Origin: Bacteroidota bacterium
GTDB taxonomy: Bacteria; Bacteroidota; Bacteroidia; Bacteroidales; JACABE01
Assembly: GCA_026391675.1 (NCBI GenBank)
Contig: JAPLDQ010000004.1
Span: 95,747-159,746 of the forward strand
Length of the DNA: 64,000 nucleotides
Reading direction: 5' to 3'
Under the pieces are notes generated by a model. The model was given only the letters and a program-made list of their open reading frames with translations, ran no database searches and was not told the origin of the DNA. The first letter of the stretch is position 1. Each line of letters opens with the position of its first letter. Of this stretch, positions 45,061 to 53,907 are shown piece after piece. A program made the position numbers and the translations under genes.

Positions 45061-46329
45061 ATGAAGGAAATTAATGCATCTGAATTTGAATCAGAAGTTA
45101 TCAAAGGAGGAAAAGTAGTACTTGATTTTTACTCAACAGAATGTCCTCCCTGCGAGGCTGTTGCTCCAAAATTTGAAGGTTTATCGAAATTGTATGGCGA
45201 AGATATTAAGTTTTTAAAGATTTTCCGTCAGCAAAGCAGGGAACTGGCCGAACAACTGGGTGTAAAATCATCGCCAAGCTTATTGTTTTTTGATAATGGA
45301 AAACAAGTAGGCAATATGCTCAGCGGAGGAATTAAACGCAGCGAAATTATTAAGGAACTGGATAATATGTTGTCAGAATCCAGGCAACAAGAAATAAAGT
45401 CTCATTTAAAATCCAGCATTTCTGAATATGATGTGATGATACTGGGTGCTGGTCCAGGCGGATTAACTGCAGGACTTTACCTTTGCCAGTCGAAAATAAA
45501 TACAGTGCTTATTGATATTGCATTACCCGGTGGTCAGGTTTCCACAACCCATGAAGTTTCCAATTATCCTGGCTTTATTGAGCCACAACCCGGCTATATG
45601 TTGTCGCATAATATGTCGGAACAGACCAAACAATGCGGTAGTGTTTATAAAGTGGCGGTTGATGTCAACAAAATTGATCTGGATAAGAAAGAAGTCATCA
45701 TTGATGAATTTGAAACAGTAAAAGCTAAAAAGATTATCATTGCAACCGGAACTTCACCTAATTTAATGGGTGTTCCCGGAGAAAAAGAGCTGAAAGGAAA
45801 AGGCATTTCCTATTGTGCCACCTGCGATGCCAAATATTATAATGATAAGGATGTTGTAATTGTTGGCGGCGGAAATTCAGCAGTAGAAGAGGCTGATTTT
45901 ATCAGCAAATTTGCCAAAAAAATCACCATGGTACATCAGTTTGATGCTTTTACGGCCAACAAACAGGCACAGGAAAAATTATTTGCCAATCCTAAAATTT
46001 CCACACTTTTCGAACATGAGCCCAGAGGCTTTGTAAGGGAAGGTGATAAGATAATTACTGAAGTTGAAAATCTGAAAACAAAAACTACGAGTAAATTAAT
46101 AAGTGACGGCGTATTTGTTTTTATCGGCATGAAACCCAATATTGAACTGTTTAAGGATAAACTTAAGCTGGATCAATGGGGTTATATCAAAACCGATGAA
46201 GATATGCGTACCAGCATGAAGGATATTTATGCAGTAGGGGATGTTATCAGCAAGAAATACAGACAAATTACAACGGCAGTAGCTGATGGAACCATCGCAG
46301 CCGTAGCGATTGCAAAAGAAATGGATTAA
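45061..46329 (+). CDS. Thioredoxin-thioredoxin reductase fusion
   Basis: 422 residues. N-terminal thioredoxin domain (1-105) with STECPPC active site (Cys 28, 31), then an FAD/NAD(P)H thioredoxin reductase domain (about 122-422): GAGPGGLTAGLYLC, redox Cys CATCDA (Cys 252, 255), VIVGGGNSAVEEADF, and IYAVGDVISKKYRQI. The Trx-first order is the reverse of the well-known mycobacterial TrxR-Trx fusion. The module makes an NAD(P)H-driven disulfide reductase that delivers electrons to its own Trx domain and so to cluster proteins. Confidence 0.92.
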   Translation: MKEINASEFESEVIKGGKVVLDFYSTECPPCEAVAPKFEGLSKLYGEDIKFLKIFRQQSRELAEQLGVKSSPSLLFFDNGKQVGNMLSGGIKRSEIIKELDNMLSESRQQEIKSHLKSSISEYDVMILGAGPGGLTAGLYLCQSKINTVLIDIALPGGQVSTTHEVSNYPGFIEPQPGYMLSHNMSEQTKQCGSVYKVAVDVNKIDLDKKEVIIDEFETVKAKKIIIATGTSPNLMGVPGEKELKGKGISYCATCDAKYYNDKDVVIVGGGNSAVEEADFISKFAKKITMVHQFDAFTANKQAQEKLFANPKISTLFEHEPRGFVREGDKIITEVENLKTKTTSKLISDGVFVFIGMKPNIELFKDKLKLDQWGYIKTDEDMRTSMKDIYAVGDVISKKYRQITTAVADGTIAAVAIAKEMD

Positions 46330-46360
46330 TTAATATTCACGAATACATCATTTTTGATTT

Positions 46361-46490
46361 AACTTTGTGTTTAGTGTCTTCATGGCAAAATAAAACAATA
46401 ACTGTATCTAAGAAGGAAGATTTTAATAATTATACACGAATTCGCTATACTTAATTTATTAACTTTGTGTCTTAGTGCCTTCGTGGCAAA
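46361..46490. repeat. Two direct copies of the AACTTTGTGTCTTAGTG dispersed repeat
   Basis: AACTTTGTGT(C)TTAGTG...TTC(A/G)TGGCAAAA occurs at 46361-46390 and 46461-46490. The inverse form, TTTTGCCACAAAGGCAC, occurs twice at 48801-48875, and a related CACTAAGGCACTTAG at 54080-54110. Confidence 0.75.
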
Positions 46491-46501
46491 AAACAAAAAA
46501 T

Positions 46502-46903
46502 ATGAGTGCAAATCAATTTATCATCGAGCAACTGAGCCCATTTGATGTGGCTACCACAGTCGAAAAACTTATTGAAGCCGCCATTAAAATGGAATGGCAA
46601 AATCCTGCAACCCATAATCTGCAGCAATCGCTTTTAAAAGCAGGTAAAGAAGTAAGACCTGTCCAGGTTATTGAAATCTGCAAACCAAAATTCTCAGGTG
46701 CCATGCTGGAGAAAAATGATGAAAGGATAGTATCAGTGATGATGCCCTGCCGTATTTCTGTTTATGAAAAAGAAGACGGTAAGGCTTATATCGCACTGAT
46801 AAATACCGCTGCTATGGCTGCAGGTATGCCTGCAAGTATTTCTGCAGTAATGGATGCAGCTGCAGCTGAAACATTTGAAATTGTAAAATCAGTGATTTCA
46901 TAA
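46502..46903 (+). CDS. DUF302 family protein
   Basis: 133 residues from the ATG at 46502; the track's start at 46475 reads into a dispersed repeat. DUF302 signature: LSPFDVATTVEKLIEAA, VIEICKPKFSGAML, MMPCRISVYEKEDGKAYIALIN. DUF302 is a small domain with a conserved Cys and is common near thiol, sulfur and redox genes; its function is unknown. It is 172 bp beyond the Trx-TrxR gene and separated by repeats, so it may be a separate unit. Confidence 0.82.
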   Translation: MSANQFIIEQLSPFDVATTVEKLIEAAIKMEWQNPATHNLQQSLLKAGKEVRPVQVIEICKPKFSGAMLEKNDERIVSVMMPCRISVYEKEDGKAYIALINTAAMAAGMPASISAVMDAAAAETFEIVKSVIS

Positions 46904-46928
46904 AACAAAAGTAAACTGTCTAAAGGTT

Positions 46929-47030
46929 CTCTCTGTGAACCTCTTATTTTACTCTGCGTAACTCTGTGTAAATTATTAATTTATATTACACAGAGGATTA
47001 AAGAGAAGACACAGAGCTGCACAGAGATTG
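46929..47030. repeat. CTCTGTG-type dispersed repeat with hairpin
   Basis: Contains CTCTGTGTAA/TTACACAGAG (46962-46971 and 46986-46995) and further CACAGAG words. It is a member of the CTCTGCG/CTCTGTG dispersed family of this genome and lies between convergent genes. Confidence 0.7.
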
Positions 47031-47074
47031 ATAAGTTGAAAAAATCAGATATCCTACTTATTGTTAAGTTAGAT

Positions 47075-48004
47075 CTAAAACCTCTTGGTATAGCCATGGC
47101 AATAAGGCTTATTGCCTTTATGCTCATAATATTGCTGGTGATAATCCTCAGCTTTCCAGAAAGTAGTTGCTTTGGTTAACTTCGTTACTACTTTGAAGCC
47201 TTTATCCTTTAATAACTTTATCAGTTTTTCCGTTATTTCTTTTTGTTCCGGATTCATGTAAAATATTTCAGAACGGTATTGGTCTCCTACATCGGGTCCC
47301 TGTCTGTCCATTTGGGTTGGGTCATGGATTTCGAAAAATAGTCGGGCCAGTTTTTCAAAGCTGGTCTTTTCAGGGTCAAAAATTATTCTGGCAGCTTCGG
47401 CATGGCCGGTATTGTGGCCACAAACATCCTTATAGGAAGGATTCATGGTATGACCGCCGATATAACCAACTTCAGTTGAAATTACCCCTGCTTCTTTCTG
47501 GAAAAAATATTCAACACCCCAGAAGCAACCGCCTGCAAAAATGGCTGTATCTGTTTTATTATCACTTGCCGGAATAAAATTCATGGAAATGGAGTTTACA
47601 CAATGCCTGATGTTTTTAGGTGTCAGACCCTCGCCTTCAAAAACATGGCCTAAATGTGCACCGCATTTGGCACAGATGATTTCGGTACGATGACCGTCAG
47701 CATCCAAAACCCGTTTTACAGCTCCCTTAATTTCATCGTCGAAACTCGGCCAGCCGCAGCTCGATTCAAACTTGTCAGACGAATGGTACAAAGGTGCATT
47801 GCAGCGTTTGCAAACATAAGTTCCCTGGTCTTTTGTAAGATAATATTTCCCGGTAAAAGGCCTTTCGGTGCCTTTGTTAATGATTACGTTTTCTTCTTCG
47901 GGTGTCAATTTATTGTAATTCATGCTTGATTTTCCTTTCTCCTGCTGTGCACATGAAGTAAGTGCCCAGCATATTGTAATGAGTATAACAAAATGTTTTT
48001 TCAT
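47075..48004 (-). CDS. msrBA: Lipoprotein-anchored fused methionine sulfoxide reductase MsrB-MsrA
   Basis: 309 residues using the ATG at 48004. The track's start at 48052 adds residues before a clear lipoprotein signal (ICWALTSC). MsrB domain first: zinc Cys pairs CKRCNAPL and CAKCGAHLGHVF, SSCGWPSF, and catalytic Cys in RHCVNSISMNF. MsrA follows with catalytic GGCFWGVEYFF and GYIGGHTMNPSYKDVCGHNTGHAEA. It repairs oxidised Met on envelope proteins in both stereo-forms. The exported lipoprotein form needs an external electron donor. Confidence 0.93.
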   Translation of the reverse strand: MKKHFVILITICWALTSCAQQEKGKSSMNYNKLTPEEENVIINKGTERPFTGKYYLTKDQGTYVCKRCNAPLYHSSDKFESSCGWPSFDDEIKGAVKRVLDADGHRTEIICAKCGAHLGHVFEGEGLTPKNIRHCVNSISMNFIPASDNKTDTAIFAGGCFWGVEYFFQKEAGVISTEVGYIGGHTMNPSYKDVCGHNTGHAEAARIIFDPEKTSFEKLARLFFEIHDPTQMDRQGPDVGDQYRSEIFYMNPEQKEITEKLIKLLKDKGFKVVTKLTKATTFWKAEDYHQQYYEHKGNKPYCHGYTKRF

Positions 48005-48176
48005 TAGTTTGTTATTAGATATTTTTTTATTGTTCACAATTGATACAGTCAATAATCACAAAGCATATTGTAATATAACAAAATGTTTTTTTTAAAGTTC
48101 TTTAAAGCTGAAAATATATTGGAGTTCAAACCTTCCATATTTTTAAAAACTGTTAGGTTTAGTTAATTGTCTCAGA

Positions 48177-48794
48177 TTAATTGAATTCCTGCATGGATTT
48201 CCTTAGATTTTCGATCAGCTTTTGTATTGTAATATCAGGATAATGCTGCATAATAGAAGTTACAAATTCGCTGTGATTTCTTCCTTTACGGTAATCCGGC
48301 TCGCGTTTGGGATGCCTGATGTATTTATCTATGATTTCAACACTTTCAGACACATTAAGTACGGCATGATAAAAAACCTTTTCCCTTTTGCTGTAAATGG
48401 ATGAACCCAAAATCTTTTTTTCGCCTATGGCTAAATCAGATATGCCTTTATGACCAACATTCTGTACGTCAGCATAAGTAAGCCCCTTAATGATAAGATC
48501 ATTAAAATATTTGAAAAAACGATGAGCATTTTTTATTTCAGGATTGATGCAAACCGCAGATATTACCAGCGTTTTGGGCGTAAGTATCACGGTTTCTCCA
48601 CCTGAAGGCCTTTTCATCACTATTACTTTATCTGCAAGAACTTTATCCAGATAAAGCGAATTTTCGGCTGTATTGCTCTGCCCTAAAATAAGATAAGTCT
48701 GGTTAGGCTGCCATAGGCTGAATTCATAATCAGACTGAGGTTGCTTGAAAATCTCATAATCAGGTAAATTATATGCAGTAAGCGCGAATTCCAT
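48177..48794 (-). CDS. Lipoate-protein ligase A-like protein
   Basis: 205 residues, LplA/BPL catalytic fold. Recognisable motifs are QSNTAE, VMKRPSGGETVIL (RRxSGGG-like) and GISDLAIGEKKILGSS with the catalytic-type Lys. It is shorter than E. coli LplA (about 340) because the accessory C-terminal domain is missing. It is the last gene on the strand of the 2-oxoacid dehydrogenase operon, so it probably attaches lipoate to the E2 lipoyl domain encoded at 50316; direct ligation or transfer from octanoyl-carrier cannot be told apart. Confidence 0.8.
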   Translation of the reverse strand: MEFALTAYNLPDYEIFKQPQSDYEFSLWQPNQTYLILGQSNTAENSLYLDKVLADKVIVMKRPSGGETVILTPKTLVISAVCINPEIKNAHRFFKYFNDLIIKGLTYADVQNVGHKGISDLAIGEKKILGSSIYSKREKVFYHAVLNVSESVEIIDKYIRHPKREPDYRKGRNHSEFVTSIMQHYPDITIQKLIENLRKSMQEFN

Positions 48795-48800
48795 ATTATT

Positions 48801-48949
48801 AAGACACTAATTTTTGCCACAAAGGCACTAAGAAGCAAAGTTAATTTTGCCACAAAGGCACAAAGACACTAAGTGATTTTTATTCCTAATTTCTGATTCC
48901 TAATTCCTAATTAATTCCTAATTCCTAATACCTAATTGCTAATTGCTAA
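48801..48949. repeat. Dispersed repeats between lipoate ligase and lpdA
   Basis: Two direct copies of TTTTGCCACAAAGGCAC (48813 and 48846 region), then a CCTAATTCCTAATT-type array to the lpdA stop codon. Confidence 0.75.
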
Positions 48950-50293
48950 TTATTTCGAACCTTCAATCCCTGCTTCCATAAATACTTCGGAAATGGTAGG
49001 ATGGGCATGAACGGTTTTAGCAATATCATAAATTGTAGATTCTACCTGCATGAATGCGCCGGCTTCTGCTATCATATCTGTAGCGTTGGATGCTACTATC
49101 TGAACACCTAATACTTCTCCGTATTTTGTATCTGACAATATTCTTACAAATCCGGTGTTTTCTCCTTCTATCATGGCTTTTCCGTTGGCGAACATGGAAT
49201 ATTCACTCACTTTATAATCAGCTCCGCTTGCTTTCAGTTCGTCTTCTGTTTCGCCAATCTGGGCAACCTCAGGAACGGTATACATATTCAATGGGAATTT
49301 CTTCAGATCTATCTTTTCTGTAATGCCTTTGATATGATTGACTACGTGTAAACCTTCTGCTGAAGCAATGTGGGCATAGAAACTCTTTCCGTTTACATCA
49401 CCAATGGCATAAACGGATGGGAAATTGGTGGTGAAATCATCATCTGTTTTGATGAATCCGTCTTCTATCGTTAAATTGATATCAGATTCAGGTAATGTCC
49501 CTTTGCGCATTTTGCTGTTCAGCAGAAAATCACATGGAATATTCATATCTTTCGAAACCAAAGCGCCATCTTTATATTGAAAACCACTTAAGTTATCATC
49601 CACATCGTAAATGATTTTAACGCCGCTTTTTGTCAGCAGGTTTTTCATGTATTCTCTTACATAAGAATCAGCCAAAGGCATGATATTACTGCCGGGAACT
49701 AAAAGAGTGACTTTTTTCTCTATCAGATTAAAAAATTGTGCCAGCTCAACAGCAACAGTATTTTGTCCCAACACAACAATGTTTTCAGGAATTTCCCTGT
49801 CCCTGAATAAATCGGCAATTTCCACAACCAATCCTTCGGGTAATTTTGCATTTATTTTTTCCTGTCTTGAGCCTGTGGCGATGAGGATATTTTTTGTTTC
49901 CAGCAATCTGTTGTCGACCAATACTGAATTTTCACTCATGATTTTAGCAGTTCCGCTGATTAATTCCACACCGTTTTTCTTGAAGAGGAAATTAATGCCG
50001 GCACCCAATTTCCTGACGATGCCATCTGTTCTTTTGATGCTCTGTTTCCAGTCGAAACCGATGTTCTTTTTATCGAAGCCGGTAACCCCAAAACTTGCCG
50101 CATCATTCTTTACCTTCTGAAAGACTTTGGCGCTTTCGAGTATGGATTTGGAAGGGATGCATCCCCAGTTCAGACACATGCCGCCGATTTTATCCTTTTC
50201 GATAATGGCGGTTTTTAGTCCTAACTGTCCTGCTCTGATGGCGGTAACATAGCCTGCAGGACCTGAGCCAATAATAACGATATCGTATTGCAT
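48950..50293 (-). CDS. lpdA: Dihydrolipoyl dehydrogenase (E3)
   Basis: 447 residues, FAD-dependent disulfide oxidoreductase that reoxidises the lipoyl group of E2. FAD motif VIIGSGPAGYVTAIRAGQLG, redox pair GGMCLNWGCIPSKS, NAD region IVVLGQNTVAVELAQFF (its GxG motif is less canonical than usual), AIGDVNG, and the C-terminal catalytic His-Glu in VHAHPTISEVFMEA. It is fourth in the operon, 22 bp after E2. Confidence 0.95.
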   Translation of the reverse strand: MQYDIVIIGSGPAGYVTAIRAGQLGLKTAIIEKDKIGGMCLNWGCIPSKSILESAKVFQKVKNDAASFGVTGFDKKNIGFDWKQSIKRTDGIVRKLGAGINFLFKKNGVELISGTAKIMSENSVLVDNRLLETKNILIATGSRQEKINAKLPEGLVVEIADLFRDREIPENIVVLGQNTVAVELAQFFNLIEKKVTLLVPGSNIMPLADSYVREYMKNLLTKSGVKIIYDVDDNLSGFQYKDGALVSKDMNIPCDFLLNSKMRKGTLPESDINLTIEDGFIKTDDDFTTNFPSVYAIGDVNGKSFYAHIASAEGLHVVNHIKGITEKIDLKKFPLNMYTVPEVAQIGETEDELKASGADYKVSEYSMFANGKAMIEGENTGFVRILSDTKYGEVLGVQIVASNATDMIAEAGAFMQVESTIYDIAKTVHAHPTISEVFMEAGIEGSK

Positions 50294-50315
50294 TTCTTTA
50301 GTTTTTTAGGGTTAA

Positions 50316-51593
50316 TTAATCCATTATCAATGAAACGGGATCTGACAGGTATTCCATAATCTGATTGATGAAACGTGCGGTTTCACCACCATCAACGATG
50401 CGATGGTCAACAGACAGGGATAGTGGCATTATAGTGCCCGGAACCACTGCATCGCCTTTAACCACAGGTTTTTTAAGTATTCTGCCTATGCCCAATATGG
50501 CTGCCTGTGGATAATTGATTACAGGAACTGCAAATTGTCCGCCTATGCTGCCAAAGCTGGTAATGGTAAAGGTGCCGTCTTTCATGTCTTCCATGCTGAC
50601 TTCACGTTTGCGCGCTTTTTCAGATATTTCATTGATCTTTTGTGCAATCTGCAATATGCTCAGTTTATCCACATCCTTAATTACAGGAACTATCAGACCA
50701 TCTTCTGTATCAACAGCTATGCCGATATTGTAATAGTTTTTGTAAATCATCTGATTGTTTTCCATATCCATCTGGGCATTCAGCGCCTTGAATTTCTTTA
50801 AAGCCAATGCTGTTGCTTTCAGTACGAAAGGCAGATAACTTAATTTCACTTCTTTCTTCAGGAATATTTCCTTGTATTTTTCGCGTATCCTAACCAGTTC
50901 GCTTACTTCAACTTCATCAAATACCGTCATATGGGCAGCATTGTGTTTGGATTGCAGCATGTTTTTGGCTATGGTTTTGCGGAGTTGTGTCAATGGTTTG
51001 AGTTCAACCCTGTCTTCAGCAACTGTTTGCTGAACTGTTCTGCCAGGGGAGGATGTTCCGTTTTTCTGCAAATAGGCATGAACATCTTCCTTCATCACCC
51101 TGCCGGCAGGACCGCTGCCTGTAACCATATTGATGTTAACACCCAGGTCTTTGGCAACAGCGCGTGCAACAGGAGTTGCCAGTACTTTTTTTGTTGTTTT
51201 CTCAGTAGTTGACTGATTTTCTTTTGTACCTTCTTCGCTTGCAGGTAAAAAGGCATTGTTTCCGGCAATTTCCAGTGTACCGACAACGCCGGCACCTTCT
51301 TCCTTGACGGCTTCTTTAGGCGCAGCTTCCTCAATGGCAGCAGCACCGGATACACCTTCTATTTCTATTTCAACCAGGGCATTGCCAACATGTATGGTTT
51401 CACCCACTTTACCGTAAATAGCTGCGATTACTCCTGATTTTGGAGAGGGAATATCGGCAACCACCTTGTCGGTTTCCATTTTTACCAGTGAATCACCGGA
51501 ATTGATCTGTTGTCCTTTGCTCACATACCATTCAACGATGGTACCTTCATCCAAACCTTCTCCTATATCCGGAAAATTAAATATATATCTCAT
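50316..51593 (-). CDS. 2-oxoacid dehydrogenase E2 (dihydrolipoamide acyltransferase)
   Basis: 425 residues. One N-terminal lipoyl domain with Lys in METDKVVADIPSP, an Ala/Glu-rich linker, the E1/E3-binding domain (ATPVARAVAKDLGVNINMVTGSGPAGRVMKEDV) and the catalytic domain ending with the active-site motif SVDHRIVDGGETARF. A single lipoyl domain and the E1-alpha/beta partner type fit pyruvate or branched-chain complexes. Substrate (pyruvate, branched-chain or acetoin) cannot be fixed by eye. Confidence 0.93.
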   Translation of the reverse strand: MRYIFNFPDIGEGLDEGTIVEWYVSKGQQINSGDSLVKMETDKVVADIPSPKSGVIAAIYGKVGETIHVGNALVEIEIEGVSGAAAIEEAAPKEAVKEEGAGVVGTLEIAGNNAFLPASEEGTKENQSTTEKTTKKVLATPVARAVAKDLGVNINMVTGSGPAGRVMKEDVHAYLQKNGTSSPGRTVQQTVAEDRVELKPLTQLRKTIAKNMLQSKHNAAHMTVFDEVEVSELVRIREKYKEIFLKKEVKLSYLPFVLKATALALKKFKALNAQMDMENNQMIYKNYYNIGIAVDTEDGLIVPVIKDVDKLSILQIAQKINEISEKARKREVSMEDMKDGTFTITSFGSIGGQFAVPVINYPQAAILGIGRILKKPVVKGDAVVPGTIMPLSLSVDHRIVDGGETARFINQIMEYLSDPVSLIMD

Positions 51594-51600
51594 AAATCAA

Positions 51601-52578
51601 TTAGTATTTAACGGTTCTTTCAATTTCATAAAAAATTCTTTCGGGTGAAATCAGATAAAAATGTTCACCTCTTGGCAATGGCACTATAGTATCGAAACCA
51701 CCCACTCTTTTTGGCGGTGCTTCCAGATGCAGGAAGGCTTCTTCGCTGATGATGGCTGCAATTTCTGCACCAATTCCAAAACTGGTCGGTGCTTCGGCAA
51801 CGGTAATGATTCTGCCTGTTTTCTTTACAGATGCTGCTATGGTTTCTTTATCAATAGGATAAATCGTACGCAAATCAATCAGTTCAACGGAAATACCTGC
51901 TTCTTTTGCCATTACCATGGCTTTCTGAACTTCCCTTACCAAAGCACCGTAAGTAACGATGGTAACATCAGTTCCCTGGGTCAGCACTTTGGCCTTGCCG
52001 ATGGGAACGGTAAATTTTTCTTCGGCAACTTCCTGCTTGATGGCACGATAGATGCGTTTGGGTTCCATAAAAATGACAGGGTCGTTGCTTTCAATAGCTG
52101 AAATCAATAATCCTTTGGCATCATGAGGAGTAGATGGAATTACCACTTTTAATCCCGGAATATGGGCATAAAAGGCTTCCATACTTTCCGAGTGATGTTC
52201 CAGTGCGTTAATTCCACCGCCGTAAGGCATTCTGATAACCATGGCCATTTTGTACCTGCCGCGGCTTCTGTTGTGTAATCTTGAAACGTGAGAGATTATC
52301 TGATTTAAGGCAGGATAGGCAAAACCCGAAAACTGCATTTCAACCACAGGTCTTAAACCTGCAGCAGCCATGCCAATGGCAGTACCAACAATACCCGATT
52401 CAGCCAGGGGTGAATCAAAAACGCGGTCGGCACCATATTTGGCCTGTAAGCCTTCTGTTACCCTGAAAACACCGCCTTCAACGCCGACATCTTCACCATA
52501 TACAATAATATTTCTGTCTTCTTTTAACTTTATATCCAGTGCATCATTCACTGCATTCACCATATTCATTACTTTCAT
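51601..52578 (-). CDS. 2-oxoacid dehydrogenase E1 beta subunit
   Basis: 325 residues, transketolase-like pyrimidine-binding domain. NAVNDALDIKLKEDRNIIVYGEDVGVEGGVFRVTEGLQAKYG is the typical opening; VEMQFSGFAYPALNQIISH and the PTS region APPKRVGGFDTIVPLP are present. It pairs with E1-alpha to decarboxylate 2-oxoacids with thiamine diphosphate. It is preceded by copy B of the 63-bp hairpin, which lies between the E1-alpha stop and this start. Confidence 0.94.
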   Translation of the reverse strand: MKVMNMVNAVNDALDIKLKEDRNIIVYGEDVGVEGGVFRVTEGLQAKYGADRVFDSPLAESGIVGTAIGMAAAGLRPVVEMQFSGFAYPALNQIISHVSRLHNRSRGRYKMAMVIRMPYGGGINALEHHSESMEAFYAHIPGLKVVIPSTPHDAKGLLISAIESNDPVIFMEPKRIYRAIKQEVAEEKFTVPIGKAKVLTQGTDVTIVTYGALVREVQKAMVMAKEAGISVELIDLRTIYPIDKETIAASVKKTGRIITVAEAPTSFGIGAEIAAIISEEAFLHLEAPPKRVGGFDTIVPLPRGEHFYLISPERIFYEIERTVKY

Positions 52579-52608
52579 TTGTGGATTTTTTTAATGTTTT
52601 TAAAATGT

Positions 52609-52671
52609 ACAAATCAATGCCCAAATAAACTTTACGTCTTGCTGTTTTAAATTTAATCGTGGGCATTTCAT
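52609..52671 (-). repeat. 63-bp hairpin leader element, copy B
   Basis: Same arms as copy A (ACAAATCAATGCCCAAATAA and CGTGGGCATTTCAT), a different 31-nt loop of the same length, and the same 30-nt distance to the downstream minus-strand ATG. Its outer end overlaps the E1-alpha stop codon. Confidence 0.8.
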
Positions 52672-53756
52672 TTTCTGGCCTCCTTCCACTTCAGGAAATT
52701 CTCATAATCATTTTGTTGTTTTTTCAGGTCGTCTGGCATATCTTCGTACATATAGCCGAATACATCACCGATTTTATAGGCAGGATAATTCTCTGCTTCC
52801 ACAAATTGTCTTTCCACTTCTTTTTTGAATTCAACAACTAATGCATCTTCTTCTTTCTGCGACCATAATTTCTTGCTGATAAGATATGCTTTCATTCTTT
52901 TCAACGGATCAGTGAGATCCCATGCATCTTCTTCCTCTTTAGTACGGTATTTGGTAGGATCATCAGAAGTGGTGTGGGCACCTTTACGGTAAGTCATGGC
53001 TTCAATCAGCACCGGGCCGTTACCGGCAAGTGCATAATCAGAAGCTGCTTTGATGGCCTGATACATGGCAAAGATGTCATTGCCATCCACCTGTATGCCG
53101 GCAATGCCGTAAGCTACGGATTTGATGGCGATGCTTTTTGAAGCAGTCTGTACTTTAAAGGGTGTAGATATACCATACTGGTTGTTCTGTATCATGAAGA
53201 TCACGGGGACTTTCCAAGCACCTGCCATATTGACGGCTTCATGAAAATCACCTTCGGAAGTGCCACTATCACCGCAGAAAGCATAAACCACTTCCTTCTT
53301 TTTATTGTATTTTATTTCGTAGCCAATACCTGTAGCATGAATAAGCTGTGACGCAATAGGCACAGACATAGGCAGCATGTGGTTGGCATTTTTAAAAACA
53401 TTACCGTCTTCGTGGCCCATAAAGACCAGGAAGATATCTTTAAGTGTACCGCCTTTGGCAAGATAAGCACCCATTTCCCTGAAGGCAGGCACCAGCCAGT
53501 CTTCATCGCGCATCACCATGCCCGTGGCAACAGAAATGGCTTCCTGTCCGTAATTGGGCGGGTAAGTGTAAATTCTTCCCTGTCGCTGGTAAGATACGGT
53601 TTGTAAATCGGCGGTACGGGCAAACAACATGTCTTTGTATGCTTTCACCAGCCTTTCATTGTCAATTTCGGGCATCCATTTCTTATTGATAACTTTTCCA
53701 TCGTTATCAATAACCCGGAATATCTTTTCATTTATTGGATTATATTCCTCAAACAT
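52668..53756 (-). CDS. 2-oxoacid dehydrogenase E1 alpha subunit
   Basis: 362 residues. Thiamine diphosphate motif GDSGTSEGDFHEAVNMAGAWKVPVIFMIQNN, phosphorylation-loop-like MTYRKGAHTTSDDPTKYR, and NYGQEAISVATGMVMRDEDW. The first gene of a complete E1a-E1b-E2-E3 operon. The extended form with MPEIDNERLVKAYKDMLFARTAD is closest in style to branched-chain/acetoin or Gram-positive pyruvate E1, and substrate stays open. Confidence 0.93.
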   Translation of the reverse strand: MFEEYNPINEKIFRVIDNDGKVINKKWMPEIDNERLVKAYKDMLFARTADLQTVSYQRQGRIYTYPPNYGQEAISVATGMVMRDEDWLVPAFREMGAYLAKGGTLKDIFLVFMGHEDGNVFKNANHMLPMSVPIASQLIHATGIGYEIKYNKKKEVVYAFCGDSGTSEGDFHEAVNMAGAWKVPVIFMIQNNQYGISTPFKVQTASKSIAIKSVAYGIAGIQVDGNDIFAMYQAIKAASDYALAGNGPVLIEAMTYRKGAHTTSDDPTKYRTKEEEDAWDLTDPLKRMKAYLISKKLWSQKEEDALVVEFKKEVERQFVEAENYPAYKIGDVFGYMYEDMPDDLKKQQNDYENFLKWKEARK

Positions 53757-53798
53757 ATTTCTTTGGTATAATTAATTTTTATAAGTTCAATCTAGAAA

Positions 53799-53806
53799 CA
53801 AAGATA
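53799..53806 (-). promoter_or_regulatory. Candidate -7 element for the 2-oxoacid dehydrogenase operon
   Basis: TATCTTTG on the minus strand, 42 bp upstream of the E1-alpha start codon. Confidence 0.48.
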
Positions 53807-53844
53807 TGTTAAAATGGTTCAAGGAGTTTGTTTTTTGTTGATAA

Positions 53845-53907
53845 GTTATTGGGTTATTAGGTTATTGGGTTATTAAGTTATTAAGTTATTAGGTTATTAA
53901 GTTATTG
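53845..53907. repeat. 8-bp tandem array (GTTATTRR)n, array 1
   Basis: About eight units of GTTATTGG/GTTATTAG/GTTATTAA. Sister arrays are at 59251-59304 and 63755-63832. Confidence 0.9.

Noticed and set aside
49680-50120. 146-codon plus ORF opposite lpdA
   Set aside because: Antisense shadow of lpdA.
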